A stretch of 64,000 bases of DNA from Poteriospumella lacustris (Eukaryota > Sar > Chrysophyceae > Chromulinales > Dinobryaceae). The notes under the pieces are model-generated. The model made no database searches and was not told where the DNA came from. It saw nothing but the letters and a program-made list of their open reading frames with translations. This document shows, one piece after another, positions 35,674 through 46,521 of the stretch. The stretch is taken from positions 79,426 through 143,425 of the forward strand of contig SMOI01000058.1 in assembly GCA_008000375.1 (NCBI GenBank), given 5' to 3'. Position 1 is the stretch's first letter, and every line of letters begins with the position of its first letter. Position numbers and translations under genes: made by a program.

Positions 35674-38600
35674 CTAGCGCGACGAGGCCTGCGACTGCGA
35701 CTGCGACTGTGACTGCTGCTGCTGCTGCTGGAGCCAGACGCGCAGCGTGACCGCCGGCGAAGGCGACGGTGTCGTCGACGGTGTCGCCGGGCCACGACGC
35801 GGCGGCGGCGGGGCGACCCAGACGACGCGGTCCACCAGCGTCGCGTCGCCGTCGCCATCGGCGGACGGCGGCAGCGGCCACCGCTGCTGCTGCTGCTGCT
35901 GCTGCTGCTGCCGAAGGGTCGCCGCCATCGTTCGCAGGACGAGGCGTTGCCACCAGCGCTGCGTCTCCTCGTCGCTGTCGCTGTCCTCGTCGCCGCCCTC
36001 GTCGCCGCTGAGCCGCTCGGCCGCCGCCCAGTCCGCCGCCCAGTCCGCCGCCCAGTCCGCCGACAGCTCCTTCAGCAGGGCGATCGACCAGGCGTTGGCG
36101 ATCACCACGCGGCCGTCGATCACCGTCGCGCCGCGCAGGACGAAGGCCACCGGCGCCGCGAGCAGATAGCGCAGCACCTCCGCGTTGACCGCCGCCACCG
36201 CCGCGTCACCGTCGACGGCGTCGTCGTCGTCGGTGTCGGCGGCGGCGGCGGAGAAGCGCCGCTCCACGCGACGACGCTGCGCGCGCGACACGCCGTGCGA
36301 CACGCTGCGCACGGCGCGCCACATGTCGCCGTGGCAGCCGAACTGCGCCGCGGTCAGCAGCGACGCCGACGCCGACGTCGACGCCGCCTCCGACGTCGCC
36401 GGTGGCCAGTAGACGGCCCGTTGGGCGTCCCGCAGCGCCGCCAGCAGCGGTCGATACGCCCGCGCCACGTCGCCTGCGAGCGCGACACGGTCCGGTGTCC
36501 CGGCGGCGGCGGGGAGCCACAGCAAATGCCCCGCGCGGTGCGCCGCCAGCTCCTGCCACAGCTTCCGACGCACGGCGACCGGGTGGACCGGGGCGGAGAG
36601 CAGCCACAGCGTCAGCGTCGAGAGGCGGTCGAGGTCGCCCAGCGTGTGGTTGCAGGCGTTGTCCACCAGCGACGCGACCAGCGTCAGCGCCGCGTCCTGG
36701 CGTCGTTTGGCGTCGTCCTTCGCCGCCGTAGCCGTAGCCGTAGCCGTAGCGGTGGTGGCCTTGGCCGCGGTGGTGTTGGAGGCGGTGAGCATGTGCTCGC
36801 TCGCGAGGCGCGCGAGGACGCTGGCCTCGACGTCCGCGACCAGCGTCGCCCCCCGCGCGAGACAGCCGCTCCACCAGCGACGGAGCACGAACGTCGCCGC
36901 CTGCGCCATCGCCGCGATGGCGTCGTAGACGACGCGCGCACCGTCGCCGTTGTCGCCATCGTCGCCGCTGTCGCCGTCGGCGTCGTAGTGGAGATACCAA
37001 CGCGCCGCGGCCTCGCGGCGCAGGAGGCGCACGAGCTGGTACCACGCATAGCTCGCCGTCGCGACGGCGGTGGGCGCCGCCACGTCGCCGTCACCGTCAC
37101 CGTCGCAGTGGGCCTCGTCGTCGGAGGCGAAGGCGCGCAGATGCAGCGTCAGCGTGGGCAGCGAGACGGTGTCGAGGCCGCGGAACGGCCACGTCGCCGG
37201 CAGCGGCCACGTGAGCAGCAGCTGCTCGCTCGGCGACGGTCCCGACGCCCCGTCGCCGCCGCCGTCGGCGGCGGCGAGGTCGACGGGCAGCGCCGCGGCC
37301 TGTGCGCGCAGCCGCTTCGCCAGGCGACGGTTGAGCGGCAAGCGCAGCGCGTGCCGCGGGTCGCCCACGAGCACCGCGTACCGCGCCTCGTTCACCGAGC
37401 GCCGCAGCGCGGCCGGGGCCAACGCCGAGCCGGCGGCGGCGGCGGTGGCGGCGTAGCGCCGCGCCAAGAGCCACGTGCGCAGCGGGTAGCCGAGGGAGAC
37501 GCCGACGTTGTCGCGGAACACGCGCAGCAGTCGCAGGGCCGCGCGATCGCCCGGCCCCGTCGGGTCGACGCACAGGTCGCGGTACAGCGCCAGCAGTAGA
37601 CAGCGCTGCGCCAGGCGACTCGTCTCCCGTCGCAGGAGACCGTCGCGCACGGTCTGCGCCGCGACGATGCTCGTCGCTGGGTCGTCACCGGCGGTGGCCG
37701 CCAGCGTCGTGAGCAGCGTCGGTAGGAGCCACCGCCGCGTCGACGGCGACGAGGCGGCAGCGGCGGCGGCGGCGTCGTCGACGGTGGACAGCGCCACGGC
37801 GTCGAGTAGCCGCTGCAGGCGGCGGTAGACGGCACCGACGCGCTCGTCGACCGCCTCAGCGCCCGCCGCCGTGTCGCGCACGTCGCCTGCGACGGCGAAC
37901 GCGTCGTACTCGTCGAGGGGCAGCAGCGTCGCCTGTAGCGCCGCGTGCAGCGGTGCCATTGCGACGGCCACCGCGGCGGGGTCGAGGGCGGGCAGCGGCG
38001 TGCACCACGACGGCCACGCGACCGCGACGCCGTGACGCAGCGCCGCCAGCGCCGGTGACGCTGGCAGCTGCGCCGCGGAGGCGGGCGACAGGTAAAAGCG
38101 ACGCAAACGGTGGCTGAGGTCGCGACCGAAGCTGTGCGCAGCGCCGACGGCCGGCGGCTCGGCGACCAGCTGCGCGACACACGTCGCCACCGCCGCGACC
38201 AGCGACGGCGGCAGCGCCACCGGCGCCTCGGCGGTAGCGGTCGCCACGGCGGCGTAGACGACGCGAAAGAAGAAGTCGACGCCGTACGCGACGTTCTGCT
38301 GCAGCATCGGCCCGCGACGCGTCGCCTGCGGCGTCTGCGTCGTCGTCGTCAGCTGCAGCGTCAGGCCGCGGAACAGCGCCTCCCACGGCAGCGCCGCCCA
38401 CAGCGGCGCCAAGAGACGCGTCGTTTCCATCGGCGGCGCGGCCGACGACTTCTGCGAGGCCAACGGCGCGCCACTGAGCTGCGGCAGGACCCGGTGCACC
38501 GCGTGCAGCAGCGAGTGCTGGTGCTGCAGCCACAGGTCGCCGGGAATCGCCGTCGCGGAGGGGCTCTCCATCGCGGCGACGGCCGCCGGCCAGTGCAGCG

Positions 38601-40559
38601 CCTGCGTCAGCAGCACGAAACGGCTCGCGACGAAGGCCGACGAGGCGAAGGGCAGCAGCGTGGCGAGCAGCGCGGGGTACCGCAGCACGCGGATCACGTC
38701 GCCCTGCAGCGCGACCGACGACGACGCGGAGGAGGACGGCGTCGAGGTGGCATTGGAGGCGGCGCTGGAGGCGGCGCTGGAGGCGGCGCTGGAGGCGGTC
38801 CCACCACCGCCGCCGCCGCTCCGCGCGAGCGCCAAGCTGCACAGCGGGTGCACGACGTGCTGTTGCAGGTGCAGCCGCGACGTGTCGGAGCCGTGCAGCA
38901 TCACGATCGACACGACGTCCAAGCACCAGCGTGCGACCGGGCGGAAGAGGTCGTCGTCCAGCGACTGGACGAGCATGCGATGGACCAGCGCCACGACGTC
39001 TTCGTTCTCCGCGACGATATCGACACGGGCCCATCGATTGCGCAACAGGAACTTGTCTTCGTCCGATAGGCCCGGGGCGAGGGCCTCCAACCCGGTCAAC
39101 GCGTCGTCGTCGTTGTCGTCGTCGAGGGCGTCTTCCTCTTCGTCCTCGCGCAGCGGCAGCGGCGCCGTAGTCCCGTCGCCGTTGTTGTTCTTCAACACGG
39201 CGGCGCGTTTCTTGTCGCGTAGAATGAATTCCAAGCTTTCCAATCGATCGAGATGCCACTGTTCGTACGAGAGATGTGCGGGCCGTGGGATGTGCGGGGC
39301 GATGAAGCGCGGAACGTCGACGTCGCCACTGGTCGCCGTCGCTTGCAGCGCACGTGCGACGTCCAGCTCCGTGAGACTCGTCATGTATTCGCACAGACAC
39401 TCCAACCGGGCGGTCAACAGCGTCGGATTGTACGTGGCGGCGGCCCGCCAGCCGAAGAGCATGAGTTTGGACACGTGGGCGGGCAAATCCGTCGCGCACA
39501 GGGCCAACAGCGCGTGACACACGATGGTGCCCACCGTCGCACGGCCGAGGGAGGGCAGGGTCGCCATCAGCGAGGCCACACAGGCGTTGAACTGCTTCGC
39601 CAAAGCATGGAAGAAGGCCAATCGAGGGTAGACGGGCAGCGCGTCGGCTACGAAGGCGACCGAGGCCGCGTACGTGGGCAGGTTGATGACCAAATCGCGG
39701 CGCATGAGCACGCCCCGCAGGATTTTGTACGACGAAATCATTTGCATCTTCACCTGCGACCGGGACATCTACAAACCAGACAGAATGGCGCCGGAATGTG
39801 ACATGAGAAACAGAAGCAACACAGCACCGGTTTAACGCAGAGCGGACGTACCTCCAACGCGCGCGGTAACGAGAAGAAACTGCCGTCCTCTACAGTGGAT
39901 CGCCATACGAAGTGCTCGCCCTCGAAGAACGATAAAATGGTACGACTAATGGCGATCAGACGATCGGGATCCATCGACAGGAACGACGCGTGATGCTTCG
40001 CGAGAGCGTTGGCGACGAGTACGTAGGCCTCTTCCTGCAGCAGCACCCGTTTGCCGTCCAAATCGAAGAGTTCCTCTTCGGGCATATCGATGATTTGTCC
40101 CTTTGATGGCGCCGAAGGAACGACGGCAGAGGCAGCGGATTGTACTGGAGCTGCGGCGGTTGATTGAGGCTCCAAGTCCGGCACCTCGTCGTCGGACTCG
40201 TCCGCTGCGGGCACCGCTGCAGCACTGGCAGAACTCTCTGCACCTTTGGTCTTCTTGCCCATCAAGAAGTCGATGCTTTCTTTGGACAAGAGACTGGAGA
40301 TTTCAGCAAGCGCTTCTTGAATCTCTTCGGGTGACATGTTCTTGATCAGTTCGTCGTTGTCGGAGAATTCATCTGATGGGTAGCTGGGTTGAGGAGCAAC
40401 AGGAGGTCGTGCTGTGCTTGGGCCTACATAATTCTTCACAAGTGGCTTCTTCTCAACAGGTTGTAGAGGTGGAAGAGGAATCGGCTTCGCAATGGGAAGA
40501 GGTTTGGCCCCTAGAGGCTTTGGTGCCACCGGTTGACGTTCAACAATTCCTCCTTTCAT
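35674..40559 (-). CDS. RPAP1: RNA polymerase II-associated protein 1 (RPAP1)-like, 1600 aa
   Basis: Exons 40559-39852 and 39768-35674 (708 + 4095 nt). RPAP1 (MINIYO in plants) supports assembly or nuclear import of RNA polymerase II and Mediator-linked transcription. The N-terminus has the RPAP1-N signature MSPEEIQEALAEISSLLSKE followed by SIDFLMGKK. Later comes the RPAP1-C style segment EEELFDLDGKRVLLQEEAYV. After the intron a long helical-repeat region follows (SSYKILRGVLMRRDLVINL, YEQWHLDRLESLEFILRDKK). It is slightly longer than animal RPAP1 because of low-complexity insertions: Ser/Ala repeats at about 38750-38800, a WAAD triplicate at 36024-36059, polyGln at 35883-35911 and a Gln/Ser tail. 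It is tail-to-tail with the giant TPR gene, with 237 bases between stop codons. Confidence 0.85.
35883..35911 (-). repeat. CAG/CTG repeat encoding polyglutamine in RPAP1
   Basis: About nine to ten tandem CTG triplets on the plus strand (CAG in the coding sense) near the RPAP1 C-terminus. A shorter run at about 35713-35730 lies in the same gene. Confidence 0.85.
38751..38798 (-). repeat. 12-base tandem repeat encoding Ser-Ser-Ala-Ala in RPAP1
   Basis: Four tandem copies of a GGCGGCGCTGGA-type unit, in frame with the RPAP1 coding sequence, giving repeated SSAA. Confidence 0.8.
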
Positions 40560-40967
40560 GACGGACGCCGTTGAATGCTTATCTGACGACTACAAACGCT
40601 ATCTGTCAACCTCTGGATCTTGGTGCTGCTGCTTCGTCATCCAAATCATGGCAGGTTTTCCTTTGACCAACCAACCAACGACGACGAAAGAAAAAAAAAA
40701 AAGCGCCCGCCGCGAAGATGGCGACGATCGGGAGACGGCGCCGTGACCGACCGACTCTGTTGCGCCTGAGAGCCGAGAGCCGAGAGCCGAGAGCCGGCAG
40801 CACACCAACGCACTACCATACCGGCACTTCAACTGACCACTCTCTTGTGGGAAGTGAGCTACTAATTACATTTGTGTCATACATATTGGTATTGGAACTA
40901 ATAACGAACGAAAAACAGCGACAAACAGAGTAAACGACAAGAAACAGCGGCAGGACACAACGTCCGG
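40560..40967. other. Intergenic between RPAP1 and the four-TM protein gene
   Basis: 408 bases upstream of RPAP1 and downstream of the next minus-strand gene. It contains an A-rich run (about 40690-40702) and a GAGAGCC tandem repeat (40768-40796). No coding frame is supported. Confidence 0.6.
40768..40796 (+). repeat. AGCCGAG heptanucleotide tandem repeat
   Basis: About four perfect 7-base units upstream of RPAP1. Confidence 0.85.
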
Positions 40968-41873
40968 CTAGAAACAAATATACAAGAAGACCGCGCTCAA
41001 GAGGAGAAGAACCAGCCAGCCAATTTGTGCCTGTGAGCTAATCTCGGCCATGTTTGAGTTCGAGCAGACCATGCTGAGAGGTGGGACGAATAAGGTGATG
41101 TAGACGTGGAAGACATAGCACAGGATGACGATGGCGTAGATGGTGCCAATGGCGATGAAGCCCACGAGGAACTTGCCACGATGCCACCAGTGACGAAAGT
41201 CGTAGTTGGCCGCCGCGATATAATCCTCGTGAACAAAGAGCTTACTCTGGGGAAGCTTGCTGCCCTTCGGTCGGCCCACCAGTTTGAAGACACGGTACTG
41301 TTTGCTGCGCACCTCCTTGAGGCGCTCGTTCTTAGTGTTGCGCTCCGCAATGACCGCCTGCTCGTCAGTCGCATCGTTATCGATGCTGCTTTCATCAATA
41401 GATTCAATGTGAAGCTCTCCGGGTCGCAGTACAAAGTAGAACAGCGACAAGACGATGGTGACCAGAGGGGCGTAGACGGCCTGTATCAGCACCGCACGAA
41501 TTCCGAAGAACATGTCGCCAAAGGTCACGTCAACCGGGTTAGGGCAGCTTTCAAGTGCGTCTTTCAACGTCTGCAGCGTCTCTCCCTGCAGTGATGTCAT
41601 CACTCCGAACGGAACGGCCAGCACGAACGCCGCGATCAGCGAGAATAAACTCACCAAGGCGTCCATGTCGGCCGCCGTTACTTCATCTCCATACGAGTAC
41701 CTGAAGTAACGAGAGAACTTACTGCGAATAAATCGCGTCGCAAATCCTTGTGGCGTCCACCAGTACTCAAATGGTGCGTACGGACCGACCTCAGTGGCGA
41801 CGACACCTTCCAACCCCGTTTCAGGGACTTCCTCGTTGTCATCAAAGGGCTTTACTTTGGAATCTGCAGACAT
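40968..41873 (-). CDS. Four-TM membrane protein of unknown family, 301 aa
   Basis: A single exon of 906 nt from ATG 41873. The upstream in-frame codons start with GTG. The first about 70 residues are soluble and acidic, with an aromatic FEYWW cluster. TM1 is around LVSLFSLIAAFVLAVPFGV and TM2 around RAVLIQAVYAPLVTIVLSLF. A charged hydrophilic loop of about 75 residues follows, then TM3 around KFLVGFIAIGTIYAIVILC and TM4 at the extreme C-terminus (GWLVLLLLSAVFLYICF). I do not recognise a family. It shares a short upstream region with the divergent APP1-like phosphatase gene. Confidence 0.75.
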   Translation of the reverse strand: MSADSKVKPFDDNEEVPETGLEGVVATEVGPYAPFEYWWTPQGFATRFIRSKFSRYFRYSYGDEVTAADMDALVSLFSLIAAFVLAVPFGVMTSLQGETLQTLKDALESCPNPVDVTFGDMFFGIRAVLIQAVYAPLVTIVLSLFYFVLRPGELHIESIDESSIDNDATDEQAVIAERNTKNERLKEVRSKQYRVFKLVGRPKGSKLPQSKLFVHEDYIAAANYDFRHWWHRGKFLVGFIAIGTIYAIVILCYVFHVYITLFVPPLSMVCSNSNMAEISSQAQIGWLVLLLLSAVFLYICF

Positions 41874-42184
41874 TTTACCACCGTGACTGAGATTGGTCAA
41901 TGTCCCAGAGGGTGCGGATGTCGATGAATGTTTACTTTTGTTCTGCACTTCATGTTTCACGGTTGGTTCATTCCAACACACGCGACGATGATGATGGGTG
42001 CCATATTCCCCATTGTGAAACGGTCACCAGCCATGTGGAGGCGTTTCAAATATTGTGCATGTGTTTGTTTGTTGCTCCGCCTCACTCAGGTCAGAGACCA
42101 GAAGAGAGACCAGAGACCAGAGACTTCGTGTTTAGAAATCAAATTACGCAGTTGAGTGTGACGTGGGTTGATTTGTTTCGAAGT
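41874..42184. promoter_or_regulatory. Short divergent upstream region with AGAGACC repeats
   Basis: 311 bases between the four-TM gene (minus) and the phosphatase (plus). A cluster of GAGACCA/AGACC repeats lies at about 42089-42124. An open frame in the phosphatase frame extends back to an ATG at 41900, but that would leave only 26 bases between the two starts, and its residues look non-coding. Confidence 0.5.
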
Positions 42185-43309
42185 ATGTGGTTGGGAAAGA
42201 AAACACGAATTTCATTCCATTTTATACTGTATGCAATGTCGTTGTGGATGGGTTTGCTTTCGACACACGGCGGTTCCTTCCGTTCAGGACTTGGGAATTC
42301 AGGTGCGTCATGGGCGCTCAAGTCCATCATCCAGCCCACCTCGTTGACGAGAGGTTCAAAATCGAAGGACAAAGTGTCGTATGCGAATGCGCGCTACAAT
42401 CGGTTCAGTCCTCCCCCGAAGACGGAAGCCATTCGCGTCGTGACGGATATCGATGACACGGTGGTGTCCAGCGGAGGTCTGAAGTTTCTCGGAATTCATC
42501 TGGGTGGAGTGGATAATCGATATCGCCGAGGACAGTTTTATCCTGGCGCTATCACGTTCGCGTTGGAGCTCTCCCGTTCCAGCTCAAAGAATGGTGGTGG
42601 TGTCGCTGCCAATGAAACTGCTCCATCATCCGTGGCGGTCTTAACAGCTCGCGCCAAGGAATTCAAATTTGCCTTGGCATTGAAGCCCAGTGGTAAGTTA
42701 TGTACCGCATACAACAGCGTAGGACAGACGCATGGCGTAAAGGGTTGGGGTATCGGCGACGTGTACTATGGCTCCGTGGCCGAATGGATTCTGCAGGGAC
42801 GGAAGGGACTTCGGAAGTACAAGAACTTCGAACTGTTAATGAAGGACGATGAAGGAAGAGACGGAGAAAAGATTGACCGCAAATACATCATCGTTGGTGA
42901 CACGGGTGAAAAGGACGAAGAAGCCGCCGAACGGGTCGCCGCAAGGTATCCTGATCGCTTGCAGGCAGTGTTCATGCATCAAGTCTACGATATTAGAAAG
43001 GGTTCTGTGGTACGACGGGAAGATCGGAAGGTGAACGGTGTTCCGTTTTACTATTTCCGCACGTATATTGGAGCCGGCGTGAAGGCGTACCGCCACAATC
43101 TGATTGACAAGGAGAGTTTGAAGCGCATTACGACCCATGCAGTGGCCGAATTGAAGGCGATTGATCACCGTCTGGCCCATACGGTGGCGAAGAACCCTTT
43201 GGCGCGTTTCCAAAAGCGTAAGTTATTGGAACGACAGAAGTTGACGTGGGAGGAAGTGCGTCAGGATGCGAATGATGTGGCCTTTTTGAACCCTTTGTTG
43301 GCTCATTGA
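42185..43309 (+). CDS. APP1-like phosphatidate phosphatase domain protein, 374 aa
   Basis: A single exon of 1125 nt. The catalytic HAD-type DxDxT motif is VVTDIDDTVVSSGG, followed by the family blocks YPGAITFALELSR, VAVLTARAKEFK, YIIVGDTGEKDEEAAERV, AVFMHQVYDI and VPFYYFRTYIGAGVKAYR. This matches the conserved domain of yeast App1, a magnesium-dependent phosphatidate phosphatase linked to actin and endocytic membranes. The N-terminus after the chosen ATG has a hydrophobic segment (FHFILYAMSLWMGLLSTHGG) that could be a signal peptide or anchor. An ATG at 41900 would add 95 residues of non-family sequence and is disfavoured. Domain call is strong; substrate and location are inference. Confidence 0.85.
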   Translation: MWLGKKTRISFHFILYAMSLWMGLLSTHGGSFRSGLGNSGASWALKSIIQPTSLTRGSKSKDKVSYANARYNRFSPPPKTEAIRVVTDIDDTVVSSGGLKFLGIHLGGVDNRYRRGQFYPGAITFALELSRSSSKNGGGVAANETAPSSVAVLTARAKEFKFALALKPSGKLCTAYNSVGQTHGVKGWGIGDVYYGSVAEWILQGRKGLRKYKNFELLMKDDEGRDGEKIDRKYIIVGDTGEKDEEAAERVAARYPDRLQAVFMHQVYDIRKGSVVRREDRKVNGVPFYYFRTYIGAGVKAYRHNLIDKESLKRITTHAVAELKAIDHRLAHTVAKNPLARFQKRKLLERQKLTWEEVRQDANDVAFLNPLLAH

Positions 43310-43836
43310 ACAGAAGATTAAAACCGGTAGACACTATGTATGCACTTTACATGTAATAATAATGTATCCATCAGTTCTTGTGTCCAATACGCCTTCGTTG
43401 GCGTTTGTACAGCCATCCGCGACCCATCATCACAGACGTCCACCAGCAGCCGTGTGCATATTTCTGAGTCCGATAGAATATCGACCTTCGTAAATTGTGG
43501 TCTCTTCTTTCGCTGGAACTTCACAATGCGCTACTCTCAAGGGATCCGGTGCACCGCCTTTTCCTCGTCGACGCAATCGAGAGCTGGGACATCTGGGGTA
43601 TCTGGGAAGTATAGGGGCGGTGCTGCTGTGTGTTTTGTTTTTGAACCATCGTCGATCGATCGATCGATCGATTTTCGCTCGTATGTATCGCCGCCATATC
43701 TCATGGAGATTTTCGTGACCAAGGATAGATTGTACACTAGTCTTGGCTTCCACGAGTATTGGTTCGTGTCGTGAAGATTGCGGGTGTTGGGACGTATTAT
43801 TGTTGTAGACCGACATCGGTAGTACATTCCACGACC
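43310..43836. other. Intergenic between the phosphatase and the coiled-coil gene
   Basis: 527 bases containing the phosphatase 3' UTR and the coiled-coil gene promoter. A (CGAT)5 run lies at 43653-43672. Open frames on either strand lack conserved features. Confidence 0.6.
43653..43672. repeat. (CGAT)5 tetranucleotide repeat
   Basis: Five perfect tandem CGAT units; the run is its own reverse complement. Confidence 0.9.
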
Positions 43837-46485
43837 ATGCAAAGATCCAGTGTACCATTGCCGGATATGTCTTCCAAAGAAGCCATGGATGAGATAGAAG
43901 AGTTTTTATTGTTCAACAAAGGGTCGTTGGAGAAAATCCGGGCGGGTTTGAAGATTGTGGGAGAGGAAGAACAACAACTGTTGGCGCTCCGACACCAACT
44001 CAACAAAGTCAAACGTATCCGCGAAGAACAAGTGAAAAAGGACGAACAAATCCAGAAGTTACAAGAGCACATCAACTTATTGGAATATGAGAAAGCCACG
44101 GCGTTGCGTCAAAACAGCGAATTGCATCAAATCATGTCCGAACGTATCGAGACGTTGGAGCGACATTTGCTCGAAAAAGAGACCACCGAACGTATCCATA
44201 CCGAACGATTGGTTGTCTTGGAACGTGAAGTCTATGAGAAGGCATCGTTGGAAGAAGAGGTGACGATTGAACGCAAAAGGTAAGTGTGTCTCTTGTCGTC
44301 TCTACCGAAGCGTCTGTGCGACCGGCCCACTAACTAACCCCCCCCCTCGTGGTTGGCCGTCCACATAACACAGGACCAAAGAAGCTCTCGCACAGGCAGA
44401 AAAGTACCGCGAAGAAGTCAAACGGGTCAAGTCCAAGTCCAACTCCCACAACCAGCTCAACGACCACTTCCAGGCCCTGTTCGACAACCTGCGACAAGAG
44501 ATCAACACCAAAGACGCCATCATCTCCGACTTGAAGCAGCGTCTGGACCACAAGGACAACGACCATCAAGACGAACTCACCGCCTGCAAAGAACGCATGG
44601 CGAAGCTCCAGCAAGACATCGACGCGATGAAGGACCATTGCACCCGCAGCGAGCGGATGAACGGCAACTTGTCCGAAGAACTCGCACGGCGGACGAAGGA
44701 AAACGACGGATTACAGAAGCTGCTCCAAGAAACAGAATCCGTCTTGAACACGTTCAAAGCGACGACGCAACATGAAATCGCCCAGTTACGCGCCGATGTC
44801 CAATCGGTGTTGGCCGAAAACGAAACGTTGCATCAAAGTGAAACGACGGCCCACGACCTTTGTCACGCCCTCACGCGTCAAGTGCAAGCGTTTACGTCGT
44901 TGTTTCGGGATCACCAAGAGAAGTTTGAATTGCGCCATTTGCAAGACATCTTCGTCGAATTGAAACGGTTGAAACATTCGATTTTGGATCCCGAACCGAC
45001 GGAAAACACGTGGGCACCGCTGTTGACGTCGTTCTACAAAGTGATTCAATTGGTCTGTGAGAAGCGCAACCAGAGCTTGGAGCGGATCAAATCGTTGGAA
45101 GGCAAAGTCACGTCGGTAGATCATGTCGCGACGGCGTTTCACGCGGTGGAAGAGAAGTTTTCGTCGGTGTGGGAAGACGCGATCGTCGCCGATTCCATTG
45201 TGGAGGGTCTGTTGGAAGAGATTCAACAGTCAAAGATTCCGTTCACCTTGGCCGCGGGCGATGCCGTCGATCTGGATGCACGACGTGAAGACACCATCTT
45301 GTCGGTGCCCAAGGTGGCGAAGAAGATGACGTTCAACCACAAGAAACTGTCCAAGTTCCACTCCAAGGTACGTACTCGCCGCCCCCGTCTCTCCGCCCCC
45401 CCTCGCTCCCCTCTGCGTACGCTCACCCTCTCTCCTGTCTCGTGCACACCCTGCAGCGTCGCGAGAAGGACTACTACGAACTGATCGAATACGTGCGCCA
45501 GATGGTGACCCGCAGCAAGGACTACCACGCGCGCGAGGAACTCGTCGTCTACCTGCAGCAGTGCCAAGAGGAACTGAAGGACCTGCAAGCGCGGTACGCC
45601 CACGACGTCGGCACCTTGCAGCGCATGTCCGACGAGGCGTATCTGGCGGTGAAGGTCAACGTCGTCGAGTCGGAGAAGCAGATCGACGCCATTCGACAGG
45701 ACTGCAGCCGTCGGTACCAACTGCAGTCGACGCTGCTGCGGCAAGAGAACGAGCAGCTGCAAGCGACGGTGCAGACGCTGCACGACCATACGTACAGCCT
45801 GTTGACCTTCGTGGGCACCTTGCTCGTCGTCAGTGACGAGCAACAGCAGCGCCATCGGCAGCTGTTGAGCTCCTACCACCACGCGCAGGGGATGGTGCGC
45901 GGCTACGAGCGGCTGACGCGGGATGTACGCGCCCTGGTGCAGACCGTCACCGCGCAGGACGTGACCACTGCGACGGACGCGGACCATGGCAGCAGTGCCG
46001 CTGCTGCGACGGCGGCGGAGGAAGAGACGAGGCGGTCGAGAGTCACGTTCCGCACGGCGGGCGTGGCGGTGGTGGCGATGGTGCACTGGCGCAAGCTGAG
46101 CCAAGCGACGCGCAAACAACGACTGGCCGCGAAGCCGTCCAACGGGGCAACGGTATCCACGGGGGTGGCCACGCCGCCGTTGTTGCTGTCGCTGGTCACG
46201 GTCATCGATCAGCTGCGCCACGAGGCCGCGAAGGTCACCGCGAAGATGCAACAGGACGAGCCATTGGACACGGGGGCGACCGGGATGAGTGCCACGGGTG
46301 ACGAATGGTGCCGCTTGACGCAGCGACTGACGATGGCGTTGAGCGACTGGGGCCTGTTGAACCACCAAATCGTCGCCACCAACGACGCGACGATCATGCT
46401 GCATCAGTTGATGCAACGGCTGCAGGCCAAGTCCGACCAGCAGCAGTCGCACGACAAATACCCCACCGTCGCGGCGCTGCGTCAG

Positions 46486-46521
<36 letters not shown>

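Noticed and set aside
41900-42184. N-terminal extension of the phosphatase from the ATG at 41900
   Set aside because: It would start 26 bases from the opposite gene's ATG, and it encodes Cys/His-rich unrelated sequence over a repeat. The ATG at 42185 is followed by a plausible signal or anchor and then the conserved domain.
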